Origin: Balamuthia mandrillaris
Lineage: Eukaryota; Discosea; Longamoebia; Balamuthiidae
Direction: 5' to 3'
Assembly (NCBI GenBank): GCA_031835245.1
Contig: JAVKOQ010000079.1
Coordinates: 62,501 to 126,500, forward strand
DNA: 64,000 nt
Below the pieces are notes generated by a model, which ran no database searches, was not told the origin of the DNA, and saw nothing but the letters and a program-made list of their open reading frames with translations. Below, in pieces: positions 31,626 through 42,459 of the stretch. The first letter of the stretch is position 1; every line of letters starts with the position of its first letter. Both the position numbers and the translations under genes were made by a program.

Positions 31626-32908
31626 TTAGAATCGCGCTGCTACCAGTGCAGGAGAAGGAGGAGGTGAAGCAGAAAGGCGAAGAGAGAGCCACGTTCCAAG
31701 CCAACGCCATGCCGCCAAGGACAACTCTGGGCTCGTCACAAGTTGCATATGGTCGGGTGGTTGAGTCTCGCTCCGCAACACCACAATCCGGTTTCCACCT
31801 TGTGGTTTCTCTCTCTTCTCTTCTGACGTAGATGAGAGAAGAAGCGCTTCACGCGTAGGGATCGTAGCCGAAAAGAGCAACGCGTCTTCGGGGTTACAAG
31901 TCAGAACATCCCGCTCTGACAACAAATGCAAGAAGGGACACCGGATTCTCTTCAAGCCTTCGTTGTAGTCCCAACCGCTCCCTCGGTGCTTCCACTCGTT
32001 CCTCACAAACGTCATCAGCGTTTGGGAGAAGTAAGTGAAGGCCTCGTCAGTGGCGTTGCGACGGAACCAAGAGGTGGGATAGCGTCCAACGGTCCACAGG
32101 ATGACCAGAGCAACGTAGCAAGAGGCCAGCTTGACGAACCACCGCCTTCGAGAGGCGCAGTGTCGTTGTTGCCACGTGTTGCCAGCGATGCTGACGACGG
32201 CCTTGACCCTGTCGGCGTGTTTCGAGTGAACAAGCACAGCGTCGGCATGTTGAGAAAGCTGTTGGTCGTATCGGAGGTTGGATAACAGTTTTGTTTGTTG
32301 TTGATTATCGATGACCGTTGGTGATGAAGGCGCAGAAGAAGAAGAGGATGACCAAGAAAGAGAAGAAGCCATTCCGAGGTATGCAGGAAAGGTATGTCCA
32401 CAAAGAGAATGTCCAACCAGAGCTACAGGAGCGCACGGATCGATCCTCTCCGCAAGCTCAATGAAAGCACCCGTATCCAACACAATGTCATCATAGCTCC
32501 AATCCAAACCAGAAGAAGAAGGAGAAGAAGCGGGACGGCTTCTTCCATGTCCTCTTATGTCAGGAACGAGCACACGAAAGCCAAACTCGCAGCAGAGCAC
32601 CTCTCCTAACGTCTTTCGTTGCGTGCTTTCAACGGCGATGAGTTTGCGTTGTTGTGCTGTTTCTGGCCGCAGAGGAGAGCATAAGAGTGTGCGGGGAACA
32701 AGAGTGGAACTGTCTGTCATCATGGCATGTCCCAAAATGACTATTGGAACGGAATGTTGTGAAGCATGGCGTGGAATCAGGTCATGCACAAAACAGGTTA
32801 GCAAAGTTTTGTTTTCTGTGTGCAAAAAACGAAAATAAACAAACAAACGTGTAGAGTGTGATGACCCCAGAACAGACGTCTTGCAGAGTCTTGCGGTAAC
32901 GTGCTCAT
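31626..32908 (-). CDS. Alpha/beta-hydrolase-fold protein
   Basis: Likely two exons, 32908-32866 and 32815-31626, which join the ATG at 32908 in phase with the main frame (donor G|GTCATC is weak, so the first exon is tentative). The main exon shows the alpha/beta-hydrolase order: GFRVLVPDIRGHGRSRP (strand before the cap), nucleophile elbow VALVGHSLCGH with the catalytic Ser, a Ser-rich insertion, acid strand LHLLSERDVLT with the Asp, and PPDHMQLV supplying the His. A hydrophobic helix (VKLASCYVALVILWTVG) lies in the cap region. It is an esterase, lipase or epoxide-hydrolase-like enzyme of unknown substrate. No signal peptide is evident. Its 3' end faces Sar1. Confidence 0.75.
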
Positions 32909-33063
32909 TTCTTTCTCTCTCTCTTTCTTCTTGAATGAACACTATTATTGTTATTCAAAAGTTTGGAAATAATTGCTGATTATCACAATATAAACGATAA
33001 ACGTAACGATTGCTCAAATGTGATTGGCCCATTTTACAAAGAAAACAAAAAAAAAAGAGTTAT

Positions 33064-33475
33064 TCATTCCTTCGTTTCCACGATTTTGCTTTTCGTTTGT
33101 GGTTGTTCCAAGTCCATTGCGTCTTTTCTCTCCTCTTCCGACAAGGAAGAAGAAGAAGGACCCTCTGGCTCCACCATGACCGCTTCGTCCACGTCCTTTT
33201 CTTTTTCTTCGCTCTTTCGGTTATTGTGGTCGGCATTGTCGCTTCTGTTCTTGTTGGTGGATGTTCCAAAGAAAGAAGTAATGGGTTTGATGCGACGCGT
33301 TGGCGTTGTTGTGGGCTCGGAGGTGGTAGTTGCTGTGGGGCAGGGCGAGGGTGATTGCTTTTGTTGTTGTTGTGTTGCTGGCGTACCCTCCAACTGATTC
33401 TCTGATTTCTAATGAATGAAAGCAATCCAGTTAAATGATATGAAAGAAGAAAGAGAGAATGAGAACAACAAGAGA

Positions 33476-33517
<42 letters not shown>

Positions 33518-35941
33518 AGAAACCAATTTCAAGAGAACTTCTGGAGTTAATGTCCAACGAGCCTGTTAGATGAGGAAGAAGGATAAGATTCTGGTTGCAA
33601 GTAACAGAAAAATAAATGATGAGTAGAGAACGAACCGGTGCTCCAGCCAAAGGTTTCTCCTTTGTTGCAATCTCTTTTATTTTCATCTTTATCTGCCTCT
33701 TTGACACTTTGGGATGTCTGTTTAAAAACGAATAGGCTTAGGAAAAAAATATAATAGCGAGACAAGAGAACAAGGGGGAGAAGGAAGAGCAAGAGGAGAT
33801 GACATACAGTTCTTTGAATTGGGTCACAAGCTTTAGGATGTTGTTCACTTCGGCATTACTTTGCACAAAGGTAGCAAGAGATGGCAAGAGTTCCTCTGGA
33901 AAGCCCACCGCCGTTTCTTTGCTTTTCATAGTTTCATCTTTCTCCTTCTCTTTCGTCGCTTTCTTCTCTTTCTTTGCAGAAAGAACAGGAATTGGGACTT
34001 CGTTGCAAAGCAGTTGCACTTTAAAGTCTCGTAAAACGTTAAAAGAAGAGGACGAAGAGAGTTTCTCAAACTCTTTCTCGTCGGAACAAAAGAATGGACC
34101 AACGATGATAGGAACAAGTTTGGCAGGAGCAGCCGAAGAGGTAGACGTCGAAGATGCAGAAGAAGAAATGACAGCTTTCTCTTTTGACGTATCGCAGAAG
34201 ATTTCTTTGTGCTTATCGTCATCGTCGTCGAGGACGTCATCCTCATCAGGAGCAGCCTGGATGCCTTCATCCTCTGAGAGATATCCATCCGGGACCAACC
34301 AGCCATCGTTCTTTACCGTTAATGTTAGCACGAAATCAACGTGAAAGAAAAACAAGAAAGTGAAAATGAAACGAAGTCAAAGCACAGTAAAAAAACGATA
34401 CCTCTTCATCTTCATCTTCTTCATCGCTCTGTTCATCGTCCTCATCACCGATGAGCTCTCCCGGTTCTTCCTCCGCCCAGTCATCATCACTGTCATAGTC
34501 ATAGTCAAGAACGCCAGAGGGATCCTTTGCAAACGGTCTTCTTCCATTCTTCAAGCAATTCTGAGCTGGTTGTTTTCTCCAAGTTCCAAAGTAAGGAGGA
34601 CGATTGTTTTCGTAAAACTGAAGAAGCTTCATTCGTTTGTGTTGTTGATGGTGAACTGCTATCTCTTCTTTGCTTCTGTCGTTTCTTTCGTTGTCGAACA
34701 TCATAAGTTCTTCGTCGTCCTCTTGTTCTTTGTTTTGGGTTTGTTGTTTCTTTGTTGCTTCGATGCGAGCCTTCTTTCTCTCGCTTAACTCATTCATGAT
34801 TGTTTGAATGGAAACAACAGAAGCAGAAGACGAAGATGAAGATGAAACGGAGAAGAGATCATCCAACTTGGACGGACAGAATGTAGTTGGGCCATAAACT
34901 AACGGTCGAATGGGAGCACGGATGGTGTCTTTTGGTAAGTCAACTCCTGGAAAGAGCGGGAGCCTTGTCTCCTTCGTTGTTGTTCGTTTCACTGATTATA
35001 AAAAGGTGTGTGAGAAGAACGAAAAGAGAGAATGAAAGAAGATTGAGGTGAAATGAAGTAAATGGAAAGAAAGGAAACCTGGACTCGCAGTATGATTCTT
35101 TGTAGGAGAAGAGAGAAACGAAACAAGAATGTTCTTCTGCTTCTCCATTTTCTGTTTCTTCTCTTCCTCTATGCGCAATCTCTCTTCTTCCTTTTTCTTT
35201 CTCTCCTCCTCTTTCCTCTTCCTTTCCTCTTCTTTCTTTTTCTTCTCCTCTTCCTTTTTCTGTCGTTCCAACTCTCTTTGCTCCTCCGCTTTCTTCCTCT
35301 CCTCCTGTTTCAACTTTATCTCCTCCTCTTTGGCCTTCTTCCTCTCCTCTCGCTCCAAGAGGCGTTTTCGTTTCTCCTCCTCTTTCTTGGCGAGTGCCTC
35401 CTCCCTCTTCCTTCTTTCCTCTTCCCTTTGCCTCGCTTTCTCCTCTTTGGCTAGCTGCAGCTGCTGTTTCTTCGCCTCTTGCTCTGCTTTCTTGCGAGCT
35501 CTTTCTTCCAGCTGTTGTTGCTTCAGCAATTCCTGAAAATAAAGAAGAAAAATGAGAGTGAGAGAGAGAGAGAGAGAGAGAGGGAGGGAGGAGGAGGAAA
35601 GAAGAAGAACAAACTCTTTCTTCTTTGCTTAGCGAGACTCGTTTTCGTTTCTTTTCGGCGTTGCTTGAGGCTGCACCATCGGCAGGAAGAGGAGAGGCCA
35701 CGGGAAGTGCTTCGCCCCTCTGCTCAAGCGGAACGATCTTATGCTGTGTGGAACCACTGGTTTCTCCTTCTTTTTTCGTCTTCCTGTGTTTTTTCCTTGG
35801 CGGGAGCCTATTTTCTTTGTCTTCTTCTTCTTCTTCGTCTTCTGCTCTGCTTTCTTCCGCTCCTTCCTCCGGTGGTTCCACTCTATCTCTGATCTCTTGC
35901 GAGGAAATCAAAAGGGGATCATCTTCGATGGGTTCTTCCAT
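33064..35941 (-). CDS. CHAF1A: Chromatin assembly factor 1 large subunit (p150/CHAF1A/FAS1)
   Basis: Seven exons: 35941-35615, 35532-35079, 34991-34402, 34310-33808, 33717-33636, 33562-33524, 33408-33064, phases consistent. Order of parts: acidic/basic N-terminus; a long Lys/Glu/Arg (KER) coiled coil; the conserved core MKLLQFYENNRPPYFGTW, RRPFAKDPSGVLDYDYDSDD and GWLVPDGYLSEDEG with an acidic region; then a C-terminal winged-helix part, HPKVSKRQIKMKIKEIA and RWTLTPEVLLKL, split over small exons. The tail contains RRIKPITSFFG, resembling a PCNA-interacting (PIP) motif. CAF-1 deposits H3-H4 behind replication forks by binding PCNA. The tail PIP placement is unusual relative to N-terminal PIP boxes in animals. 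The KER region raises a big opposite-strand open frame that is spurious. Confidence 0.9.
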
Positions 35942-36324
35942 GATGGCTTCCTACTTTTTTTTTCAGCTTTTCTTCTTCGGCTCTCTCCTTCCTCCGCTAC
36001 AGCACTAAAGGGGGAGGGACAGTTTTTATAAAAAATGGCGGGAAAAACAAGTACCACGACGACATGGAAATATGTCTACATGAAATATGTCGGCATTACT
36101 CTCGTGAGTGGATAGTTGGCATTCCAATCCTGCTTTGCATGTCTTTCGTGCTTTCCATTCCGAAGAAAGAAAAAAGAAAAGTGAGCGAATTTCAGTGTCA
36201 CATAAGAAGGAAACAACATGAAAGGGTCCTCCCCATCTCCATCTCCCTTCCGCGCCACCCCCTTTTCTTTCTTTTTTTATTCTCTTCAACACAAGTGTTT
36301 GACAGACCGTAAAAGTTTTTTACC
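35942..36324. other. Divergent intergenic region with a GACGACATGG element
   Basis: This spacer separates the CAF-1 start (minus) and the erythromycin-esterase-family start (plus), so it probably holds two promoters. GACGACATGG lies at 36058-36067, followed by ATG-rich words (ATGTCTACATG). No other coding, RNA or repeat feature was recognised. Confidence 0.45.
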
Positions 36325-38080
36325 ATGAAGTCCTTTCACACGGTGAAAGTGGAAGAGCTCAAAAAATACTTGCTGCCCCTTCGACTCTCGAACGCCTCCG
36401 AGGATGCGCGCCGCTCCGCTTACGACCCCCTCTTTGCCGCCATCGGCGACTGTCCCGTGGTCATGATAGGGGAGGCCAGCCACGGCACCAAAGAGTTCTA
36501 CCACGAGCGGGCCGAGCTGACCAAGCGCCTCATCCAGGAGAAGGGCTTCCGCAGCGTGGTCGTCGAGGCGGACTGGCCGGACGCCTACCGAGCCAACAAG
36601 TGGTGCGCCGCTTTGGGCGGGGAGGAGCCAAGCGGCAGCAGACGAGGGAGCAAGGACAAAACGGCGGAGGAGTCGCTGCGAGCCTTTGCGAGGTTCCCCT
36701 CCTGGATGTGGAGGAACACGGAGATGGTGGAGTTCTTGGAGTGGCTGAGGCAGCACAACGCTGCCGTGGAGGATCCGCTTGATAAGGTTTTTACCTTTGG
36801 TCTCTTTTTTTTTTTAATTATTTGGTTGTTTTTGTTTAACTTATTCGTTCCTCGTTAACTGCGTTCTTTCTTGTGTTTTCAAAAAAAAAAACCAACACAC
36901 GCAAAAGGTTGGCCTCTACGGAATGGACATGTATTCGCTCGTTACATCGGCTCATGAGGTCCTCCGATTCCTCGATAAGACGGACAGCAAGGCAGCACTA
37001 GAGGCTCGCAATCTCTACAGCTGTTTCATGCAGTACGGAGAGGACACTCGCTCCTATGGCAGAGCGGCGGCCGCTGGGCTTTCGAAGGGATGCCGGCAGA
37101 ACTGCCTCAAGGTTTTGATGGACTTGAAGAGCAAGAGCGACGAGTATCTTGCTCGTGATGGATTCGCTGCCGAAGACGAACTGTTCTATGCTACAACAGT
37201 ACGTTCTCCTTTCTCCTGTTTCCTGCATTCTTTTGTTTCTTCTCCCATTTCGGACTAATGAAACCAAACCAAAAAGAATGCAGAGGTCGTCAAAGGGGCA
37301 GAGTCCTACTACCGCAACATGATGAAGGGTGGTCCCAACTCTTGGAACCTACGCGACTCCCACATGGTCAACACCATCCTCAACCTCCATAAGCACCGCA
37401 GCAGACACAACCGCCAAAGCAAGTTGATTGTTTGGGCTCATAACAGCCATTTAGGAGACGCGCGTGCCACTTCCATGGGCCAACAAAGAGGCAAACATAA
37501 TGTAGGCCAGCTGTTGCGTGAACGCTTGGGCATGGAGAACACATTCAACATCGGCCTGACCACAAACACGGGAACCGTCACGGCTGCCTCTTCATGGAAC
37601 GGTCCTTGGAAGATGAAAAAAGTGAACCCTGGAAGAGCGGACAGTTATGAGGGCCTCTTCCATTGCATAGCCGAGGAGACCAAGGAGCCCAACTTCATGT
37701 TTGTATTCAACGAGGTGGTGCCACCCTCTGCAGAGCCAGGGCAGAGCGCCCTGATGTCGTGCTGCGTGCAAGGCAAGCACAGAAGGAAGCAGGCCATCTG
37801 CCAGGAGTTGAACCAGTATTTGGGCGTTCCCATGATGGAAAGATACATCGGGGTCATCTACCGCCCAGAGTCGGAGCTCGCTTCGCACTACGCGAGGTCC
37901 ATCCTGTCGGCGCAGTACGATGCTGTCATCCATCTGGACGAGACCAGCGCGCTGCCTCCGCGCTGGACAGAGAGTCGCACCATCCCGGCTGGGAGGAAGA
38001 AAATATCCCCGAGACCTATCCGATTGGCGAATAAATCCACCGAACATCAAGTCGGAATTTTCTTTGTAAGGAAAAATTAA
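36325..38080 (+). CDS. Erythromycin-esterase-family protein with a C-terminal frame break
   Basis: Three exons: 36325-36786, 36908-37198, 37277-38080. Family motifs include VVMIGEASHGTKEFYHERA, GFRSVVVEADWPDAYRANK, FPSWMWRNTE, VGLYGMDMYSL, KLIVWAHNSHLGDARATSMG, NVGQLLRERLG and YDAVIHLDETSALP. The His and Glu residues of GEASHG and EADW match the predicted hydrolase active site of the EreA-like superfamily. The open frame reads on to 38080, but the family-like ending EEENIPETYPIGE lies one frame over and stops at 38034. This indicates a single-base indel near 37990, in nature or in assembly. Bacterial relatives hydrolyse macrolides; in eukaryotes the substrate is unknown. Introns show that it is a resident gene. 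Confidence 0.82.
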
Positions 38081-38280
38081 TTAATTGAGGTGATCTGATT
38101 TTTCCCATAACCATCCGGTATACCGCGAGAGATCCCCCAGAGATCAACGAAACTCGGCGGAATCCTCTGCGAAATTTAGGGCATCATCATTGATTGTGAC
38201 ATAAAAAGCAATTTTATTTTTATTTGGCTCAACACTTCAATTTTGTCCACACACACTCACACACACACCCATCGCTCATC

Positions 38281-39324
38281 ATGTCCATGTGGAAACAAGG
38301 CTCCGCCAAGCTGGCCGCGCTTCCTGCGCAGCGTTCCTTGGCCGCTGCCACGCTGGCCGCAACCAAACGCCTTCCCTCGGCCTCTGCTTCCTCGCTTTTG
38401 TGGTCGACCCGCCCTTACTCCTCGGCGAACGGCTCGCTGCTCTTCTCTTCCTCTTCCTCCTCTTCTTTCTCCTTCAGACGGCTTGCTCCTCCCTCGCGCG
38501 CCTCCACCTCCTTCCTCTCGGCCGCCTCACTCCCGCTGCACCACCACTACTCCACAAGCTCCCAAGGCAAATCCGAGAAGCCTCACTCCCGCCCCTCCAT
38601 CGACACGGGCGACAACTACACCCTCCCCCACCCCATTTGGGACGAGGAGTACCTCCGCGCCGTGGAGATCACCCACAAGGAGCCCGAGTGCCTCACCGAC
38701 AGGCTGGCCCTCTGGACCATCCGCCTCATGCGCTTCAACTTTGACTGGATGTCCGGCTACAGCTGGGGCACCCTCACCGAGAGCAAGTACCTCACCCGAG
38801 TGATCTTCCTGGAGACGGTGGCGGGAGTGCCGGGCATGGTCGGCGCCGCCCTGCGCCACCTCAACTCCCTGAGGAGGATGCAGAGGGACCACGGCTGGAT
38901 CCACACCCTCCTGGAGGAGGCCGAGAACGAGAGGATGCACCTCCTCACCTTCCTCAAGATGAAGCAACCGGGCTGGGCCTTTCGTGGGGTGGTCCTCCTG
39001 GCGCAGGGCGTCTTCTGGAACTACTACTTCCTGTCCTACCTGGTCTCCCCCAAGTACTGCCATCGCATGGTGGGCTACCTCGAGGAGGAGGCCGTCAAGA
39101 CCTACACCAAGCTGCTGAAGGACCTGGACGGTGGCCTCTTGCCCAAGTGGAAGGACGAGCCCGCCCCGGAGATCGCCAAGGACTACTGGAAGCTGGCCAA
39201 GGACGCCAAGGTGCGGGACGTCTTTGCGGTGATCCGCGCGGATGAGGCGCACCACCGCCTGGTCAACCACGAGTTTGCTTCGATGAAGCCGACCGACCCT
39301 AACCCCCATCCTCCTGGCTTCTAA
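38281..39324 (+). CDS. AOX: Mitochondrial alternative oxidase
   Basis: Intronless, 347 residues from the ATG at 38281. The first 80 residues are Ala/Ser/Arg-rich with few acids, as expected for a mitochondrial presequence. The di-iron core has every AOX hallmark: FLETVAGVPGMVG, LEEAENERMHLLTF (Glu and ExxH ligands), YLEEEAVKTYTKLL and RADEAHHRLVNHE. It oxidises ubiquinol and reduces oxygen to water at the matrix side of the inner membrane, bypassing complexes III and IV without proton pumping. Codon use is strongly GC-ending compared with flanking genes, which also explains a long shadow frame on the other strand. It ends HPPGF. Expression is likely stress-linked in many protists; no regulatory site can be assigned. 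Confidence 0.96.
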   Translation: MSMWKQGSAKLAALPAQRSLAAATLAATKRLPSASASSLLWSTRPYSSANGSLLFSSSSSSSFSFRRLAPPSRASTSFLSAASLPLHHHYSTSSQGKSEKPHSRPSIDTGDNYTLPHPIWDEEYLRAVEITHKEPECLTDRLALWTIRLMRFNFDWMSGYSWGTLTESKYLTRVIFLETVAGVPGMVGAALRHLNSLRRMQRDHGWIHTLLEEAENERMHLLTFLKMKQPGWAFRGVVLLAQGVFWNYYFLSYLVSPKYCHRMVGYLEEEAVKTYTKLLKDLDGGLLPKWKDEPAPEIAKDYWKLAKDAKVRDVFAVIRADEAHHRLVNHEFASMKPTDPNPHPPGF

Positions 39325-39411
39325 ACTTAACAGTTTTGTTTTTTTGTTCACCGCTTAAACTGTATTTTTCTTGTTCTTCTTGTTCTTCTTCTTCTGCTTC
39401 GTTTTTCTTCC

Positions 39412-39447
<36 letters not shown>

Positions 39448-39503
39448 CAAACAATGCACCAAAAGAGTGAGGATAAAACGAGATACCACGGTTGGATATC
39501 CGT

Positions 39504-40245
39504 TTATTCAGCTGATCCCTCAGGCAAAGGCAGCTCTCCGCTGTCCACGATGACGATCTTGGCAGAGGGAGTGCCGCCCTGGCTTCCCTTGGACTCGATC
39601 TTGGTGACCACGTCCATGCCCTCCACCACCTCACCAAACACAACGTGTCTGCCGTCCAACCAGGAGGTCACCGTCGTGGTGATGAAGAACTGAGATCCGT
39701 TGGCTGTGTTTTTTTTTGTTTTTGTTTAAGCGTTCGAGTAGATGAGAGGAGAAAGAAGCAAAAGATGAGAAGAAAAAAAACGTACTGTTAGGGCCAGCGT
39801 TGGCCATGGAGAGCAAGCCAGGCTTGGTGTGCTTCAGCTTAAAGTTCTCGTCCTCAAACTTGTTGCCATAGATGGACTCGCCGCCGCGGCCGTTGCCGTG
39901 GGTAAAGTCGCCGCCTTGGATCATAAAGTTGGGGATGACGCGGTGGAAGGCGCTGCCCTTGTAGTGCAATGGCTTGCCTTGAGTGCCGGTGCCCTTTTCA
40001 CCTGTTGTTGTTGTCGTTGTTTTTGCGTTGGTTTGATGTGGAGCGATGGGAGGAAGGAGGAGGAGAAAAAAAAAAAGGACAAACCAGTGCAGAGAGCTCT
40101 GAAGTTTTCGACGGTCTTGGGAACGGTACCACCGTACAAGCCCATCACGATGCGACCAGCGGCCACACCGTCGATTTCTGATTTTAATTTTATTATTTTT
40201 GACAGTTCGATGTGAGCGTTGAACTTTTAAACAGACTTTAGAACG

Positions 40246-40287
<42 letters not shown>

Positions 40288-40592
40288 ACCGATATCAAAG
40301 TACACATGATTCGTGATCTTTGGTCCTTTCTGTTGGTCGTTTGGTTAAAAATCTCCTCGCCATAGGGTGGGCCAATACATATTTTTATGTCTTTGAGAAA
40401 AAAAAAACCGCTCACCTTGGCCTGAGAGTAGACAGCGATGCCGACCACGCAAAGGGTCAAAACCACAGCCAACGAGACGTACTTCATCGTGTTGCTCTTG
40501 TTGCTCTTGCTCTTCTTGCCCTGGTTGGGGTTCACTTTCGGTGCGGCAGAAGGCGCGTTGGTTGCTGCTACCCTTTTTTTGGTTTGTTGCAT
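39504..40592 (-). CDS. Cyclophilin-type peptidyl-prolyl isomerase with N-terminal membrane anchor
   Basis: Five exons: 40592-40416, 40317-40290, 40177-40085, 40001-39786, 39703-39504, phases consistent. The N-terminus is basic and then strongly hydrophobic ([21 protein letters not shown]), a signal peptide or type II anchor. The catalytic domain follows: [39 protein letters not shown] (catalytic Arg and Gln-Gly-Gly-Asp-Phe), [12 protein letters not shown] then NGSQFFIT across an exon junction, and [19 protein letters not shown]. All residues for proline isomerisation and cyclosporin binding appear intact. An upstream in-frame ATG at 40676 would add 28 residues that look like leader DNA. The likely location is the ER or secretory pathway, like cyclophilin B. 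Exon 2 is only 28 nt. Confidence 0.88.
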
Positions 40593-40814
40593 TTTTGTTT
40601 GTAGAGAGAGAGAAAACAAAAAAAAAAATGACGTGGCACCAATCATCGATTCGCTTTGAATTTTTCTGGTTTTCATTTCTCCAATAGGAAATCAGATTAA
40701 TTAATGTCGACTATAAAGAATCGAATGTCCTGATCGGCTGGTGCGCACTGTAGCGGTGCGAGAAGGAGAGGAGAGCATGGAGAGAGGAGGCAAAGCGCGT
40801 GGTTTTGGTTTTGT

Positions 40815-42428
40815 TCAAAGTTTGGCGCTCTGGCGTTGGTGTTTGATTCTGGCAGGCCCGCCGATGTTGTGGCTGGGCACCTCCGTGATACGTGGAGGCT
40901 CCACGTTGGGATCGCAGCGATAGTGACTAAAGTCGGTCACACCACGACTTCGGAGATAGTCCTGACATTTTTTAAATTTGTTACAAAAAAATAAAGCGAA
41001 GAAAAAGAAGAAGAAGAAGAACAAGAAGAAGAAAAAGAAGATCTGTTTTACCTCATCGATCAAAGCTTGCCCGGTAAACTCGTTGGGATTCTCTTGCACG
41101 ATGCGCAGCACACAATCTGACAGGATGTCCGCTTTTCTCCATTGCGCCTTGTCACCCAACGCAAAGTTGATGGTGGCGTAGCTCTCTATCATGGTGGCTG
41201 GCCAAAGCGCGTTGATGGCCACGCCCTTGCCACGCACCTCCTCAGCGAGACCGTGAGCGATAAGCGTCATGCCGAACTTGCTGATGCAGTAGGCCACTTT
41301 GCCTTTGATCCAATCCAGATTGATGGGAGGAGACATTGTCTATTTTGTTTCAACAATGTTTGAAATGAAGAAAGGGCGATAGTGAGGAAAAGAAAGAATG
41401 CACACAAAGAAAGCAGCAATTAAAAGCACGAAAGATAAATGACAGAGGAAAGAAGAAAGCCACAGCGAATAAAAGACGAAACAAAAAATGTAATGTACTT
41501 ACAATCATATGTCCAAAGCCTTGCTTGAGCATGTGTGGCAACACAGCCCTGCAAAACATAAAAGTGGCACGAGCGTTGACGGAGTGGACGAGGTCATACC
41601 GCTTTGGGGGCGTGTCCAAAACGTCCTTCCACCACAGCGCGCCTGCATTGCAGATCAGATAGTCCACTCTGAAGTTTTCATTTCATTGACGTAAGTATTG
41701 TATTCGTTGAACAACAAAATATAAAGAAGGGCCCACCCCCATGGCCGAGTGGTCTACCATTTGGTCATAGCCTGCCAGAAAGGGGAAGGCCGCGTGTTCG
41801 ACTCCAAGGAGCCGCACTTAGTGGTCGACGAAAAATTTCAACAAGCCTGGCCTTGGCCTCACCCGGCGAGCCAAGAAAAATACACTGCCGAGAACATGGT
41901 GGCGATTTCTAGCAACCTTTGTGTCTCCCAAAGTGCTCTGTCCACTGCGGCAGTGGGACAAGTAAGAGGTGCCGTTTGTATGTATGTACCTACGAGGTTG
42001 AGCGGTTTCAACCCACTAGATAGCCAATAAACAATTCCTTAAAAAAAAAAAAAAAAAAAAATAAAGAACAAAAAAAAATACAAAACAAAAAAAAAGAAAA
42101 AAGAGAAAAGAAAAATAAAGAGAAAAAAAAGAGAAAAAACTAAAAATAAAAAAAAATAAAAACAAAATAAAAACAAAATAAAATAAAACAAAAATAAAAT
42201 AAAATACACTGAAATAAAATAAAAACGAAATAAAAACAAAAATAAAATAACAGAAAGAACCTGCCAAAGGTTTTGATGGTGGCTTCGACGGCCCTTTCAA
42301 TGTCTTCGTCGATCCTCACGTCGCACTTGAGCGGCAGCGCTTTGCCACCCAACGCTTCCACCTTTGTCCAGAAAAACACGTAAATACATGTTGAAAGTCA
42401 TTTTTTTTGTGAAGAGGAACTAGAACAC

Positions 42429-42459
<31 letters not shown>

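Noticed and set aside
38527-39351. 274-codon open frame opposite the alternative oxidase
   Set aside because: Caused by GC-ending codons of the real gene; its translation is Val/Gly/His-rich and shows no domain.
41729-41830. A functional class II tRNA gene
   Set aside because: A and B boxes are present, but acceptor ends do not pair and the sequence continues into a body with poly(A) tail and target-site duplication, so a SINE fits better.
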